Below, in pieces: positions 7,101-12,613 of a stretch of DNA of 12,613 nt. The position numbers were made by a program, and so were the translations under genes. The stretch is taken from the NCBI GenBank assembly GCA_964393875.1, contig CAYMUZ010000101.1, positions 1 through 12,613 of the forward strand. The letters run 5' to 3'. The notes under the pieces were generated by a model that did not search any database, was not told the DNA's origin, and was given only the letters and a program-made list of their open reading frames with translations. The DNA is from JAHFHB01 sp964393875 (lineage in GTDB: Bacteria > Omnitrophota > Omnitrophia > Omnitrophales > Aquincolibacteriaceae). The number at the start of each line of letters is the position of its first letter. The first letter of the stretch is position 1.

Positions 7101-10100
7101 CCAGATGATTCAGCATGCTTTTTCTAAAATCCACATCATTCCTGGAATCCTCCGCCATGCGCAGAAAAAATCCCTCTTTTTCTTCTCTTGAAACTTTTTC
7201 CAGCGCACGCTCAAAACGCCAAAAGTTGTCCCTTTCTTCCTTTGTCAGAGGACTGAAATAGCGCGTCAGAATTAGGTCGGCTTGAGCATTGCCTTGGCGG
7301 CCCATTTCAAAAAGAAGTTCTAAAGACGCCGCATCTTTGGTGGTTTTAAATAAAATCCTAAGGACATCCGGTTTATCCTTCCGGTCCCCAAGCCAGGTTC
7401 TCAACGCTTGGACTAAGGAAGGTTCGGTTCCGTTGTTTGCATCCAGAAGAGTCGTCATCCCAGACTCTAAATCCCGCTGATCACTCTTCCAAAGTTTCGC
7501 CGGAGCACTGCCGGAATCCTTAGCGACTCTTTCCAAAAACCAATCGAGGTCCGCGATTTCCGCCATCGCGGCAAAAAGCGCTAAAGAAATAGAGGAAGCC
7601 TCCCAGGATATTTCTTTGCCTGCCGCAGAGGCCTCTTGCTCCGCTTGGTCGATTTGAGATTTGAATTCACGCCGGAGCTCTTGCTTCACCGGACTCTGCC
7701 ACCAATCCTCCCCCAAATCTTCCGCCAAAGAACGGATTAAATCCCGGCGAAAAAAACTCCCCCAATGCGGATCCAGAATCGCTTTGGCCAAAGCCTGCCT
7801 TCGCGTTTCCGGCTCAAAAGATTGAATCCTTGCCTGCGCTTCCTGAAGCACTTTCTCAATTCCCTCCCGATTTTTAAATTCCTTGAACGGGAACCCTCGC
7901 AGTCTTTCGGAAAGCCTGACAAAAGGCAGAAAGGCTTCAAAGCCTTCCTCGGTCAGAGGAATGGCCTGAAGAAGAAGTTCGGGCCCTTCTTTTTCATCCA
8001 GCATGGTTTGGATGTTCTCATCAACACCATAAAGCCCGTCTCCACCATGGGGTCCTGCGGCCCCAAAAAGGGCGAGCATGAGATGAAGCAGTTTGGGGTC
8101 GCCCGGGTAACGCTCCAGCAAAAGATGCAGTGCCAAAATACGATTGTTTCTTTCCACCGCGCCGTTTTTTAAGACCTTCTCCAATTCGGGCCTTTGAAAA
8201 ATCACGCCCTTATGGCTGTGGAGATTTTCTAAAATCCGCGTCATGGATTCCTGTGCTGTTTCACGTGCGTCGAATTCAAATTTTTCCCTCGATCCCGCCA
8301 CTTCCGCAAGCTGCATCAAAATACCTGACCGGTAAGGAAAGTTCCGGAGCATCCACGTCGCGAAGCGCTGTGTTTTGGGGGCAGGAGCATCCAGCGCCAG
8401 CTTCAACATCCAGTCCACGGCAGGCTCGCCGATTCTTTCAAGTGTCTCCGTGACTTGCCCAAAAATCAGCGCGGATTTTACAGCCTGTTCTTTATTCTCA
8501 ACCGTGTTCACCGAGGATGTCGCAAACTTCAATTCAAACGCGGTTTTAGTTTGAGGCACCTCCGCGAAATAAAAACCCCCCAAGCGGGCCAGGATTTCAA
8601 GATTTTCAGGCAAGGCCTCGGGGACCCCGAAAATCGCCGCATAGGATTCGGCCGCCGCTTTGGCCGTATAAGTATCCTCATCTTGCAAGGCGGCGCGCAG
8701 CGCAGGCTCGACGCGCTCCTTCAGGGCGGCATCACCCCTGCGTCCTACGCCGGACATTTCCCGTTCGAGATCTCGCACCGCCAGTGAACGCCTGTTAGGC
8801 GCAGGGTCTCTTAATTGCCGCATAGCATTTTCCAAAGCAGTCGTATCTAATTTTTCCGGAAGTCCGGTGCCAGACGCGGATGCGGCTTCCTTGGGTTTTG
8901 GAAAATGAAAAGATTCGGCCACATGGTTTGAGCCTTCAGGCTTCCTGCGGGACGCCCCGGCTCGCGCAAAGGCTTTTTGCGTTTCTCGAAGACGCCGAAT
9001 CTCCACTTCAAATGCCGCGACGACTTTCGGGTCCGCGGCGGGATTCTTTTTCAATGCCTCCAGCTCTCTTTCTAAATCGGAAAGGGTTCTTCCCTGATCG
9101 GGCTGGGTTCGCGGAGCCAGTTGGGCCACCGTGGTGGAATCCACCACCAAGGGTTTCCAGTCCACATCCTGATAGTTCAAGGCATGCCCACCGTCAATCC
9201 GGAGCACACCGGGGTCGTCTGAATTGGTCAGTCCGGCCAGAACAAGGTGCCGTGCATCCGGCTTTAAAAGGAAAAGGGTATCCCGGAACAAGAGGTGCGC
9301 CATCACGTCGCAATCAAATTCAGCATAGCCATTTTTCTGAATTGCATCGCGTTCCTGTGCGCTCACGGTCCTGCCGGGAATAGGCCGGATCGCCGCGCCT
9401 TCGACTTCTCGCGCGTACCGGCGATAGGTTCTTGTCACTTCAAGCGCCTTTTGAACGGCCCGCGCTTCGTCCATGCGAGTCCCCTGCTCTTTTTTGAAAT
9501 CTTCATAGATTTTCCGGATGGCAGGATGCATGTCCTTAAATTCCTGCTGCATGCCCGCCGAGAATTCCGCTCTTTTGGAAACGGAAATGAACGCGTTTTG
9601 ATCAAGCTTATGAATGACATAGGTGAGGGTCAGCGGGTGGTCCAAGCCATTAGGCGCGCTCAAACCGCCTTTCTGGTTGAGAATGAGAAAAAGGCCTTTG
9701 CCGCTGTCGATAATCGCCTGATGCTCCACCTCTCCATTAAGAAGCATGGGCAGTTGAATCCGGGCCCCCTTGGACAGAGGTTTCAAAGTCAATTTAACTT
9801 GAAGGGTCTCGCCAGTCCGATTGCCCCGGCTAAACAGCCGGTCCGGCGCTTTTTTTAGATGCCCGTCCTGGATGTCATCATACGCCGTGAGATAAAAAAA
9901 TTCTCCGGGCGCCACATTGCCGGAAAGTTCGGCGAGAATGGCGTTCTCCTGTGCTTGCCCATGCACCTTGATGGTGCCGTCGGCACCGCGTTCATAAAGA
10001 GGGGTTTCTTGATAGGCAGGCGTAAAAGGCGCAAAAAGATTTTCCTGAAACATGCCGCCAAAAGGCAGATGCGTCTGAATCACATGCTCGGCTGTGCCGG

Positions 10101-12613
10101 CATCTTCAGGAACATGGTCCAAAACAGTGACTTGAAACTCTCCCTTCTGGGAAACAACCGCTACCTGGGAAGACGGATTTTCGACGTTGGGTTCAGCGCT
10201 CTGCCGCTGCGGAGTGCGTGTTTCTTGCGGTTTTTTAGGGGGGGCTTCCTTCGGCCCCCACAGCACAGCGGCCAAAAATAAAACGGCCGCAACTCCGACA
10301 CCCAACATTCCAAAGAGAAGGCCGGCCTCGATAAAATTCTCGAGGGTTTCATTCCACCGCTTTGGTGCTGCCTGTTTTTCAGTCGCTTCGATATGCACAC
10401 GTTGGGGTTCTGCCATCATCGCGGAACTTAACAAAGGCTGTGGCGCAAATACTGGTTTGTAAGGCTCCGTTTTGGTAACTGCCGGGATTTGAGCAGACGC
10501 TGCCGGTTTAAAAATGCGCTCGATTTCACGAATGGCGCGCTTGGACGGCATACGCCCCAAATTATTCTTAAGAATGATCAGCGCGTTTTCTTTGAGCCTG
10601 GTCAACCGTTCTTGAGAAACCTGCCGTGGGTTTTCCTCCACAAGGAAAGCCGTTCGATCAAGCAGCCGTAACCGGTATTTTTTGCCGCTCATTTTTTGCG
10701 CCAGATAGTTATCGCGCGCGTCGTCTCCCAGCGCCATGCCCTGAGCCCAAAGTTTTCGGATGATATCCAAAAACTGATTTTCAAGAGAGTGTCGTAATTT
10801 CGCACGCTGTCTTTTACTAGAACCCGCGGACAAAGTTTTAAACACCGGCGTGCCCGGCATAAAATCCATCAAAATGGCGTCTGCAACCGCCTTTTCTCCG
10901 GCATCTGCAAGGGTCCCCTCCCTCAAAATTTCTTTGCCGGGCTGCGCCCCAGGCTCAAAATAAAACGACCGATGATTGAAAGGCACGACACCTTGAAAAT
11001 CCGCCGGATGCTGTTTCAAAACAGCATCCACTGTGAATTCACGCGCTAAAGAACCTCGGAAAATAAATGCCACGTTGCCGCGCTCCAGTTTTGCAATTTT
11101 GAGCGCATATCTTTTGGTGTTTTGCCGGTCTTCCGGCCCTTCGCGACGGGTAAATTCGTAACCCGCTCCCATAGAACCTTCTTTGATCAGGCCGCGAAAT
11201 TCAAACCCGTCGCTTCCCAAGCGCTCGATAATTTGCGCCAATCGCGGATAGGTCTCTTGAATCACCTGCTTCTCCGCCGCCCAGCGCTCTTGGCGTGTCG
11301 CAGTCTCTGATCGAGCTTGGGTGCGAATCTCCGAACGGCTGCCGAAGTCGCGCTGCAGGCCTTCCCAGGCACGACGCCACGCCTCGGGATCGCCGCGGGC
11401 CGTGGATTGTGTTTTTTGAACGCCGGGCGGATAGAGATAAACCTGAATTGCGTCCGCGATATTTCCCACCGTGGGCGCACCCGTGTCCGCTTTAAGCAGT
11501 TTCAGAACTTTTCCTCCGCGTGTAATTTGCCCCTCACTGAGAAAACGTTCAAGAACGGCAGTGACGATCTGCGCGTCAGGCTTTTCTCCGTCGGGAAAAG
11601 CTTGTATGATTTTTCCGCCAAATTCCTCGATCACCGCTCGGCGTTTTTCTTCCGAACTTTTTATCGGGGCCCGTATTTTTTCTGGTTTAGGAGTGTCGTC
11701 TTTCGGCTTGCCGTATTTGAGAAGCAGTGTCAGCCAATAACCCGCAAGAGCGGCTTCGTATTCCGGCGTGCCTTCCTGGGCCACAGTCATGATTCTTTTT
11801 ACTTCCTCCTGAAACTCATGATCTATCGCCTCAAGTGCATTGAGCGATTCTTCCTTCGGCCGGGCCCGGATCAATCTCCGCAGCAGTGCGGCATTTTTTC
11901 CATCGTGTTTAACTCTGAGCAGCGCCAGCCACTCGGTGATGAAACCTGTTTGGGCTCTGTTGAATTCAGCATCGCCAGCACGAGGGTAACGGCGGTCGTG
12001 ACTCAGCGGTTCAGAGACGACGGGTTCAACTGTTGGCAGCGGCTGTGCCGGCAAAGCCGTAAAAAGACGCTGGCGTTCCTGTTGTGTTTTGAGAGAAATC
12101 TCCAGCGAAAGTTCCTCCCCTCTTTTGGGGATGAATACGCCGGTGAGGCCCCGCGCCTCCAACTGTTTTTTCAAATTCTGTTTTGCCGCATCATCGCCAT
12201 GCACCAATCCGGTTCGACCGGCTAAAACGCGCAAAGCCAAATCGATAAGATCATAAAGATCACCATGCGCACCAAAATCATGCCCAATAACGTCCGCAAG
12301 AATTGTGACTGGCACGGGCACCCATCCTCCGTTGATCTTTTCCATAAGAACCAGGTCCCGTAGACCTTCTGCGAGCTGACGGCCGTAAGTCCCTGGAAAT
12401 TGATATCCCACTTGCACGATGGCATTGTTGGGGTCGGTTCCAAGCGCTTCTAAATAATGTAAAGAACGCCCTCCGGCCAGAGACCCGGAACCCGCGAGAA
12501 CAAAATACGGTCCACCAAGCGCACCGCTTGTGATCACTTCCCGAAGGCTGTTATTGACAAAAAGAACCGGGGGCTCCCCCTGTTCGAGCTGCCCAATCTC
12601 AACCCCGGTCAGC
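3271..12613 (-). CDS. Giant multidomain membrane protein (beta-CASP / kinase-like / transglutaminase-like / zincin-like), 5' end outside window
   Basis: One frame runs without a stop from the window end to the TGA at 3271-3273. Residues are numbered here from the GTG at 12535-12537, giving 3,088 residues, plus 25 more codons upstream that are still in frame. That GTG is an internal Val inside a beta-CASP domain, so the true start lies beyond 12613. Domain order: beta-CASP nuclease C-terminal half (to 143), helical region (144-400), kinase-like (441-640), transmembrane helix (738-760), beta-rich region (790-990), transglutaminase-like (1010-1140), HEAT-like solenoid (1230-1960), coiled coil (1983-2240), unrecognised alpha/beta (2246-2460), zincin-like (2500-2790) and unrecognised C-terminus (2810-3088). 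R-[SA]-E-[VIM]-R motifs sit in the linkers. The whole-protein function is unknown. The length and uninterrupted frame argue against an assembly or frameshift artefact. Confidence 0.92.
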   Translation of the reverse strand, partial: LTGVEIGQLEQGEPPVLFVNNSLREVITSGALGGPYFVLAGSGSLAGGRSLHYLEALGTDPNNAIVQVGYQFPGTYGRQLAEGLRDLVLMEKINGGWVPVPVTILADVIGHDFGAHGDLYDLIDLALRVLAGRTGLVHGDDAAKQNLKKQLEARGLTGVFIPKRGEELSLEISLKTQQERQRLFTALPAQPLPTVEPVVSEPLSHDRRYPRAGDAEFNRAQTGFITEWLALLRVKHDGKNAALLRRLIRARPKEESLNALEAIDHEFQEEVKRIMTVAQEGTPEYEAALAGYWLTLLLKYGKPKDDTPKPEKIRAPIKSSEEKRRAVIEEFGGKIIQAFPDGEKPDAQIVTAVLERFLSEGQITRGGKVLKLLKADTGAPTVGNIADAIQVYLYPPGVQKTQSTARGDPEAWRRAWEGLQRDFGSRSEIRTQARSETATRQERWAAEKQVIQETYPRLAQIIERLGSDGFEFRGLIKEGSMGAGYEFTRREGPEDRQNTKRYALKIAKLERGNVAFIFRGSLAREFTVDAVLKQHPADFQGVVPFNHRSFYFEPGAQPGKEILREGTLADAGEKAVADAILMDFMPGTPVFKTLSAGSSKRQRAKLRHSLENQFLDIIRKLWAQGMALGDDARDNYLAQKMSGKKYRLRLLDRTAFLVEENPRQVSQERLTRLKENALIILKNNLGRMPSKRAIREIERIFKPAASAQIPAVTKTEPYKPVFAPQPLLSSAMMAEPQRVHIEATEKQAAPKRWNETLENFIEAGLLFGMLGVGVAAVLFLAAVLWGPKEAPPKKPQETRTPQRQSAEPNVENPSSQVAVVSQKGEFQVTVLDHVPEDAGTAEHVIQTHLPFGGMFQENLFAPFTPAYQETPLYERGADGTIKVHGQAQENAILAELSGNVAPGEFFYLTAYDDIQDGHLKKAPDRLFSRGNRTGETLQVKLTLKPLSKGARIQLPMLLNGEVEHQAIIDSGKGLFLILNQKGGLSAPNGLDHPLTLTYVIHKLDQNAFISVSKRAEFSAGMQQEFKDMHPAIRKIYEDFKKEQGTRMDEARAVQKALEVTRTYRRYAREVEGAAIRPIPGRTVSAQERDAIQKNGYAEFDCDVMAHLLFRDTLFLLKPDARHLVLAGLTNSDDPGVLRIDGGHALNYQDVDWKPLVVDSTTVAQLAPRTQPDQGRTLSDLERELEALKKNPAADPKVVAAFEVEIRRLRETQKAFARAGASRRKPEGSNHVAESFHFPKPKEAASASGTGLPEKLDTTALENAMRQLRDPAPNRRSLAVRDLEREMSGVGRRGDAALKERVEPALRAALQDEDTYTAKAAAESYAAIFGVPEALPENLEILARLGGFYFAEVPQTKTAFELKFATSSVNTVENKEQAVKSALIFGQVTETLERIGEPAVDWMLKLALDAPAPKTQRFATWMLRNFPYRSGILMQLAEVAGSREKFEFDARETAQESMTRILENLHSHKGVIFQRPELEKVLKNGAVERNNRILALHLLLERYPGDPKLLHLMLALFGAAGPHGGDGLYGVDENIQTMLDEKEGPELLLQAIPLTEEGFEAFLPFVRLSERLRGFPFKEFKNREGIEKVLQEAQARIQSFEPETRRQALAKAILDPHWGSFFRRDLIRSLAEDLGEDWWQSPVKQELRREFKSQIDQAEQEASAAGKEISWEASSISLALFAAMAEIADLDWFLERVAKDSGSAPAKLWKSDQRDLESGMTTLLDANNGTEPSLVQALRTWLGDRKDKPDVLRILFKTTKDAASLELLFEMGRQGNAQADLILTRYFSPLTKEERDNFWRFERALEKVSREEKEGFFLRMAEDSRNDVDFRKSMLNHLDKTDWVKTVQGPAAEKLASRLTLLLQDPDRFLGWRASEMLDTLVFYQGISEEATLKVRDAQDGYRASEIDSAIQRNVQEGLAFTIGQMGKTRNPKAVGALLKALNSEKLEREIRGAAYERLTVALEAGKKEGDKSPLKPLLQQIETALKKHAALKPPPSEKSPAARAEVRQDPLEPALERVRALQEGTKKLTVMYRELTDQAQLWRGLLRRANDLAAKLTNEPYLLWAVRDVQGRPSLFIYRLLQEYDEITNEILRLSRQSAQIRNEAEESATLSDPLQEKITAIDQAIQESTHQFFRQQKTVHNQMTKDRRLAQNLQALAQEQWERLIQTEPGETQDQVLQALTQSAERLELYSALLNEKIMPRAQRLIGRIYLRLTAFQNRRLDQGHPTGSFLKKLRVFYGGLTKTEKKEADRLFEQTAAWSKRIDRPLNSPGPLKPWFPVSYEIMETSDRQNSAVEFRKFKQKMRFDFGIEIPEPLPGQFSVDLSVIRIVDQEQFAWMMAERQFDLRETGDWNHDEETLLQAIAGDYEDLLFKTLQQRAELYFRTLRGSAEVIFEHRAGVTLARTTAWDQPVFIAGTYFETALGDLVEDYNRLALELESGGIHGEIAILQREQGDFNFWDEDYSQIQDEIDRRKEELKTVETEIHQPPPRRSEVRSRLSRTTQESSTAVSRAEVRTATNAFASGRSRPHDIDPRMGVLVTPDLLVVDSVWSKINFMLEEISRLGWTGNDLGFFAAGQQPLSQSSVDFLRADFREARYQVSSLTSAPEVRLERTREVAFLIMEGLERVLHEEELVRLRELKAWAGGESFKDSYMAMLRFNGLQITSPILKDPQDLRYNLQHERLHEAIHEAQDVHRDLQQSFLDYLLAEQSTVRKTGAQILGEIYANWPAYNDLLQRSQIGDYSFFEEFWTSAFHPNGAMVGRPEQTRDYGMLYEQLKQRDSFRRVLNRVEELRRESDKKAEKDFEALQAHYGFGPVPATQEPGRFIRSEMRVIKLGTPGTGAEAVKTVLVVAPVTAAEAAQVFVSVLSSGQAEGPKVKAAAEATVMVGVDPVLESLDRIYKVLEARVLKGDTTILVGGEKVNLEAVQKLILEVRSRFKAKLEPQGDEKIRYAVTYLMPKNDNDAELLGRVLAQFSGSLGQVIFSKTTPGQKVPDNLQKTLRALGIMTSATRGLQRAPEFASEQRVSGVVGSAAEVDALRPEERFVPIVSLDMDSNDDPLMAELLLMLQTATALLMASRVRQVGEIAQVRQEAVALLHEIFPAMVTEIHTTHGS
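4120..4137 (-). repeat. Linker motif copy 5 (IRSEMR)
   Basis: Residues 2801-2806, between the zincin-like segment and the unrecognised C-terminal region. A looser variant, SAPEVR, lies inside the zincin-like segment at 2579-2584 (4786-4803). Confidence 0.7.
4165..5042 (-). other. Domain: zincin-like segment with two overlapping HExxH motifs
   Basis: Residues about 2500-2790. The sequence NLQHERLHEAIHEAQD contains HERLH (2655-2659) and, sharing its last His, HEAIH (2659-2663). HExxH in a helix is the zinc-binding and catalytic signature of zincin metallopeptidases. A third ligand could be E2683 in LLAEQ or E2697 in GEIYANW, downstream on a following helix. The segment is bounded by linker motifs SRAEVR (2485-2490) and IRSEMR (2801-2806). 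The family is not identifiable by eye, so the enzymatic call is tentative. Confidence 0.5.
5068..5085 (-). repeat. Linker motif copy 4 (SRAEVR)
   Basis: Residues 2485-2490, 20 residues after copy 3 and just before the zincin-like segment. The 14 bases at 5069-5082 are identical to those at 6593-6606 in copy 2. Confidence 0.75.
5128..5145 (-). repeat. Linker motif copy 3 (RRSEVR)
   Basis: Residues 2465-2470, after the proline run QPPP that closes the unrecognised alpha/beta region. It is followed by a Ser/Thr/Arg-rich linker leading to copy 4. Confidence 0.75.
5818..6591 (-). other. Region: charged helical / coiled-coil segment
   Basis: Residues 1983-2240 are rich in Glu, Gln, Arg, Lys and Leu, with long helix-compatible stretches, few prolines and heptad-like spacing of Leu and Ile (for example around 2055-2110 and 2125-2195). 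I infer coiled coil or a helical bundle. It follows directly after a linker motif ARAEVR, which marks its boundary with the HEAT-like region. The next ~215 residues (2246-2460) are mixed alpha/beta and not recognised. Confidence 0.5.
6592..6609 (-). repeat. Linker motif copy 2 (ARAEVR)
   Basis: Residues 1977-1982, after a Lys/Pro/Ser-rich linker that ends the HEAT-like solenoid and directly before the coiled-coil region. It shares 14 identical bases with copy 4. Confidence 0.75.
6658..8850 (-). other. Region: HEAT-like alpha-helical solenoid
   Basis: Residues about 1230-1960 are almost entirely alpha-helical, with repeated Leu/Ala-rich helix pairs. The best HEAT-like units are around 1234-1303 (ending AAAESYAAIFG) and 1888-1938 (EGLAFTIGQMG, then AVGALLKALNSEK). 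Other pairs, such as the one around 1706-1760, are more diverged. Such solenoids are protein-binding scaffolds. The repeats vary too much for me to fix their number. Confidence 0.55.
9118..9510 (-). other. Domain: transglutaminase-like Cys/His/Asp domain
   Basis: Residues 1010-1140 look like a transglutaminase-like (papain-fold) domain. A Cys begins a helix in EFDCDVMAHLLF (C1076). An ARHLVLAGL strand follows (1095-1103), as in the AR-V-G block of the family. GGHALNYQDV supplies the His (H1118), and WKPLVVDSTT (1127-1136) ends in the Asp (D1133). Order and spacing fit the C-H-D triad. A beta-rich region precedes it (790-990), a common arrangement in exported members. Bacterial relatives are mostly peptidases or peptide-linking enzymes. 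No homology search was possible. Confidence 0.6.
10258..10326 (-). other. Single transmembrane helix
   Basis: Residues 738-760 are continuously hydrophobic, with a Gly/Ala/Leu/Val-rich core ending LFLAAVLW. A Lys/Pro-rich linker (GPKEAPPKKP) follows. It separates the beta-CASP and kinase-like half, normally cytoplasmic functions, from the transglutaminase-like, HEAT and zincin half. I infer that the C-terminal part is exported, but the basic residues sit mainly on the C-terminal flank, which by the positive-inside rule would argue the opposite. Topology is therefore unsettled. Confidence 0.8.
10618..11217 (-). other. Domain: protein-kinase-like / phosphotransferase fold
   Basis: Residues 441-640 follow the kinase plan. 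A glycine-rich loop IKEGSMGAGYEF is at 451-462 and the ATP-anchoring Lys in YALKIAK (K480). A Glu candidate for helix C is E500 in LAREF, and the hinge is ILMDFMPGTP (555-564). The catalytic loop ALGDDARDNYLA (602-613) keeps the catalytic Asp (D605) and metal-binding Asn (N610). The DFG position reads LLDRTAFL with D627. The HRD His is replaced by Leu and DFG is DRT, as in divergent aminoglycoside-phosphotransferase-like or pseudokinase-like members. The key Lys, Asp, Asn and Asp remain, so activity is possible. The substrate is unknown. Confidence 0.7.
11323..11340 (-). repeat. Linker motif copy 1 (SRSEIR)
   Basis: Residues 400-405, at the end of the helical region and about 40 residues before the kinase-like domain. 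A partial second copy, ARSET, follows at 408-412 (11302-11316). The segment is Arg/Thr/Ser-rich and looks like an unstructured linker. Confidence 0.7.
12109..12613 (-). other. Domain: beta-CASP/RMMBL C-terminal half of an RNA-processing metallo-beta-lactamase
   Basis: From the window edge to about residue 143 the protein matches the C-terminal part of beta-CASP nucleases (CPSF-73 / RNase J superfamily). Visible blocks are FVLAGSGSLAGGRSLHYL (12-29), VGYQFPGTYGRQLAEG (43-58), GHDFGAHGD (85-93), LVHGDDAA (111-118) and VFIPKRGEELSL (134-145). H91 (in AHGD) and H113 (in VHGD) occupy the motif B and motif C positions, and their 22-residue spacing equals that between the two metal-site histidines of human CPSF-73. 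The metallo-beta-lactamase half with HxHxDH should lie upstream, outside the window. Family members cut RNA; whether this one is active cannot be judged without that half. Confidence 0.85.

Noticed and set aside
8880..9383. 167-codon open frame on the plus strand
   Set aside because: It is antisense to the giant gene and rich in Pro, Arg and Ser, as expected from reading a coding strand backwards.
9295..9858. 187-codon open frame on the plus strand
   Set aside because: It is antisense to the transglutaminase-like and beta-rich part of the giant gene. No motif or ribosome binding site supports it.
11317..12225. 302-codon open frame on the plus strand opposite the giant gene
   Set aside because: It lies fully antisense to the strongly supported beta-CASP and linker region. 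Its product has no recognisable domain and its composition is typical of a shadow frame.

Overview
The window comes from an uncultivated bacterium. Every gene I can support lies on the minus strand. Candidatus Omnitrophota is my best guess for the source, because very large multidomain genes are known from that group, but this is an inference with low to moderate confidence. Nothing here is a phylogenetic marker that I can place without a search.

Layout in transcription order (right to left). (1) 12613 down to 3271: one uninterrupted frame of more than 3,110 codons whose 5' end lies outside the window. It encodes a giant protein that joins the C-terminal half of a beta-CASP metallo-beta-lactamase nuclease, a helical region, a protein-kinase-like domain, one transmembrane helix, a beta-rich region followed by a transglutaminase-like Cys/His/Asp domain, a long HEAT-like helical solenoid, a charged coiled-coil region, an unrecognised alpha/beta region, a zincin-like segment with two overlapping HExxH motifs, and an unrecognised C-terminal region. 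(2) 3104-2613: a small TPR protein with its own ribosome binding site and probable -10 element. (3) 2452-1: nuoA, nuoB, nuoC and nuoD (nuoD cut by the window start), the first genes of a respiratory complex I operon. A sigma-70-type promoter precedes nuoA and sits among four copies of TGTCCGG.

How the genes fit together: NuoB, NuoC and NuoD form the quinone-proximal connecting module of NADH:quinone oxidoreductase and NuoA is a membrane-arm subunit, so the left 2.5 kb is ordinary energy metabolism. The TPR gene stands alone. The giant gene is the unusual part. Its domains would normally belong to separate proteins (RNA processing, phosphotransfer, thiol peptidase or cross-linking, metallopeptidase). 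A short motif, R-[SA]-E-[VIM]-R, recurs in the linkers between them. That pattern could reflect modular assembly or proteolytic processing of a polyprotein; neither is shown.

No tRNA, rRNA, CRISPR array or insertion sequence was seen. The only gaps above 100 bp are 2453-2612 (nuo promoter and repeats) and 3105-3270 (TPR promoter region). Both are described below.
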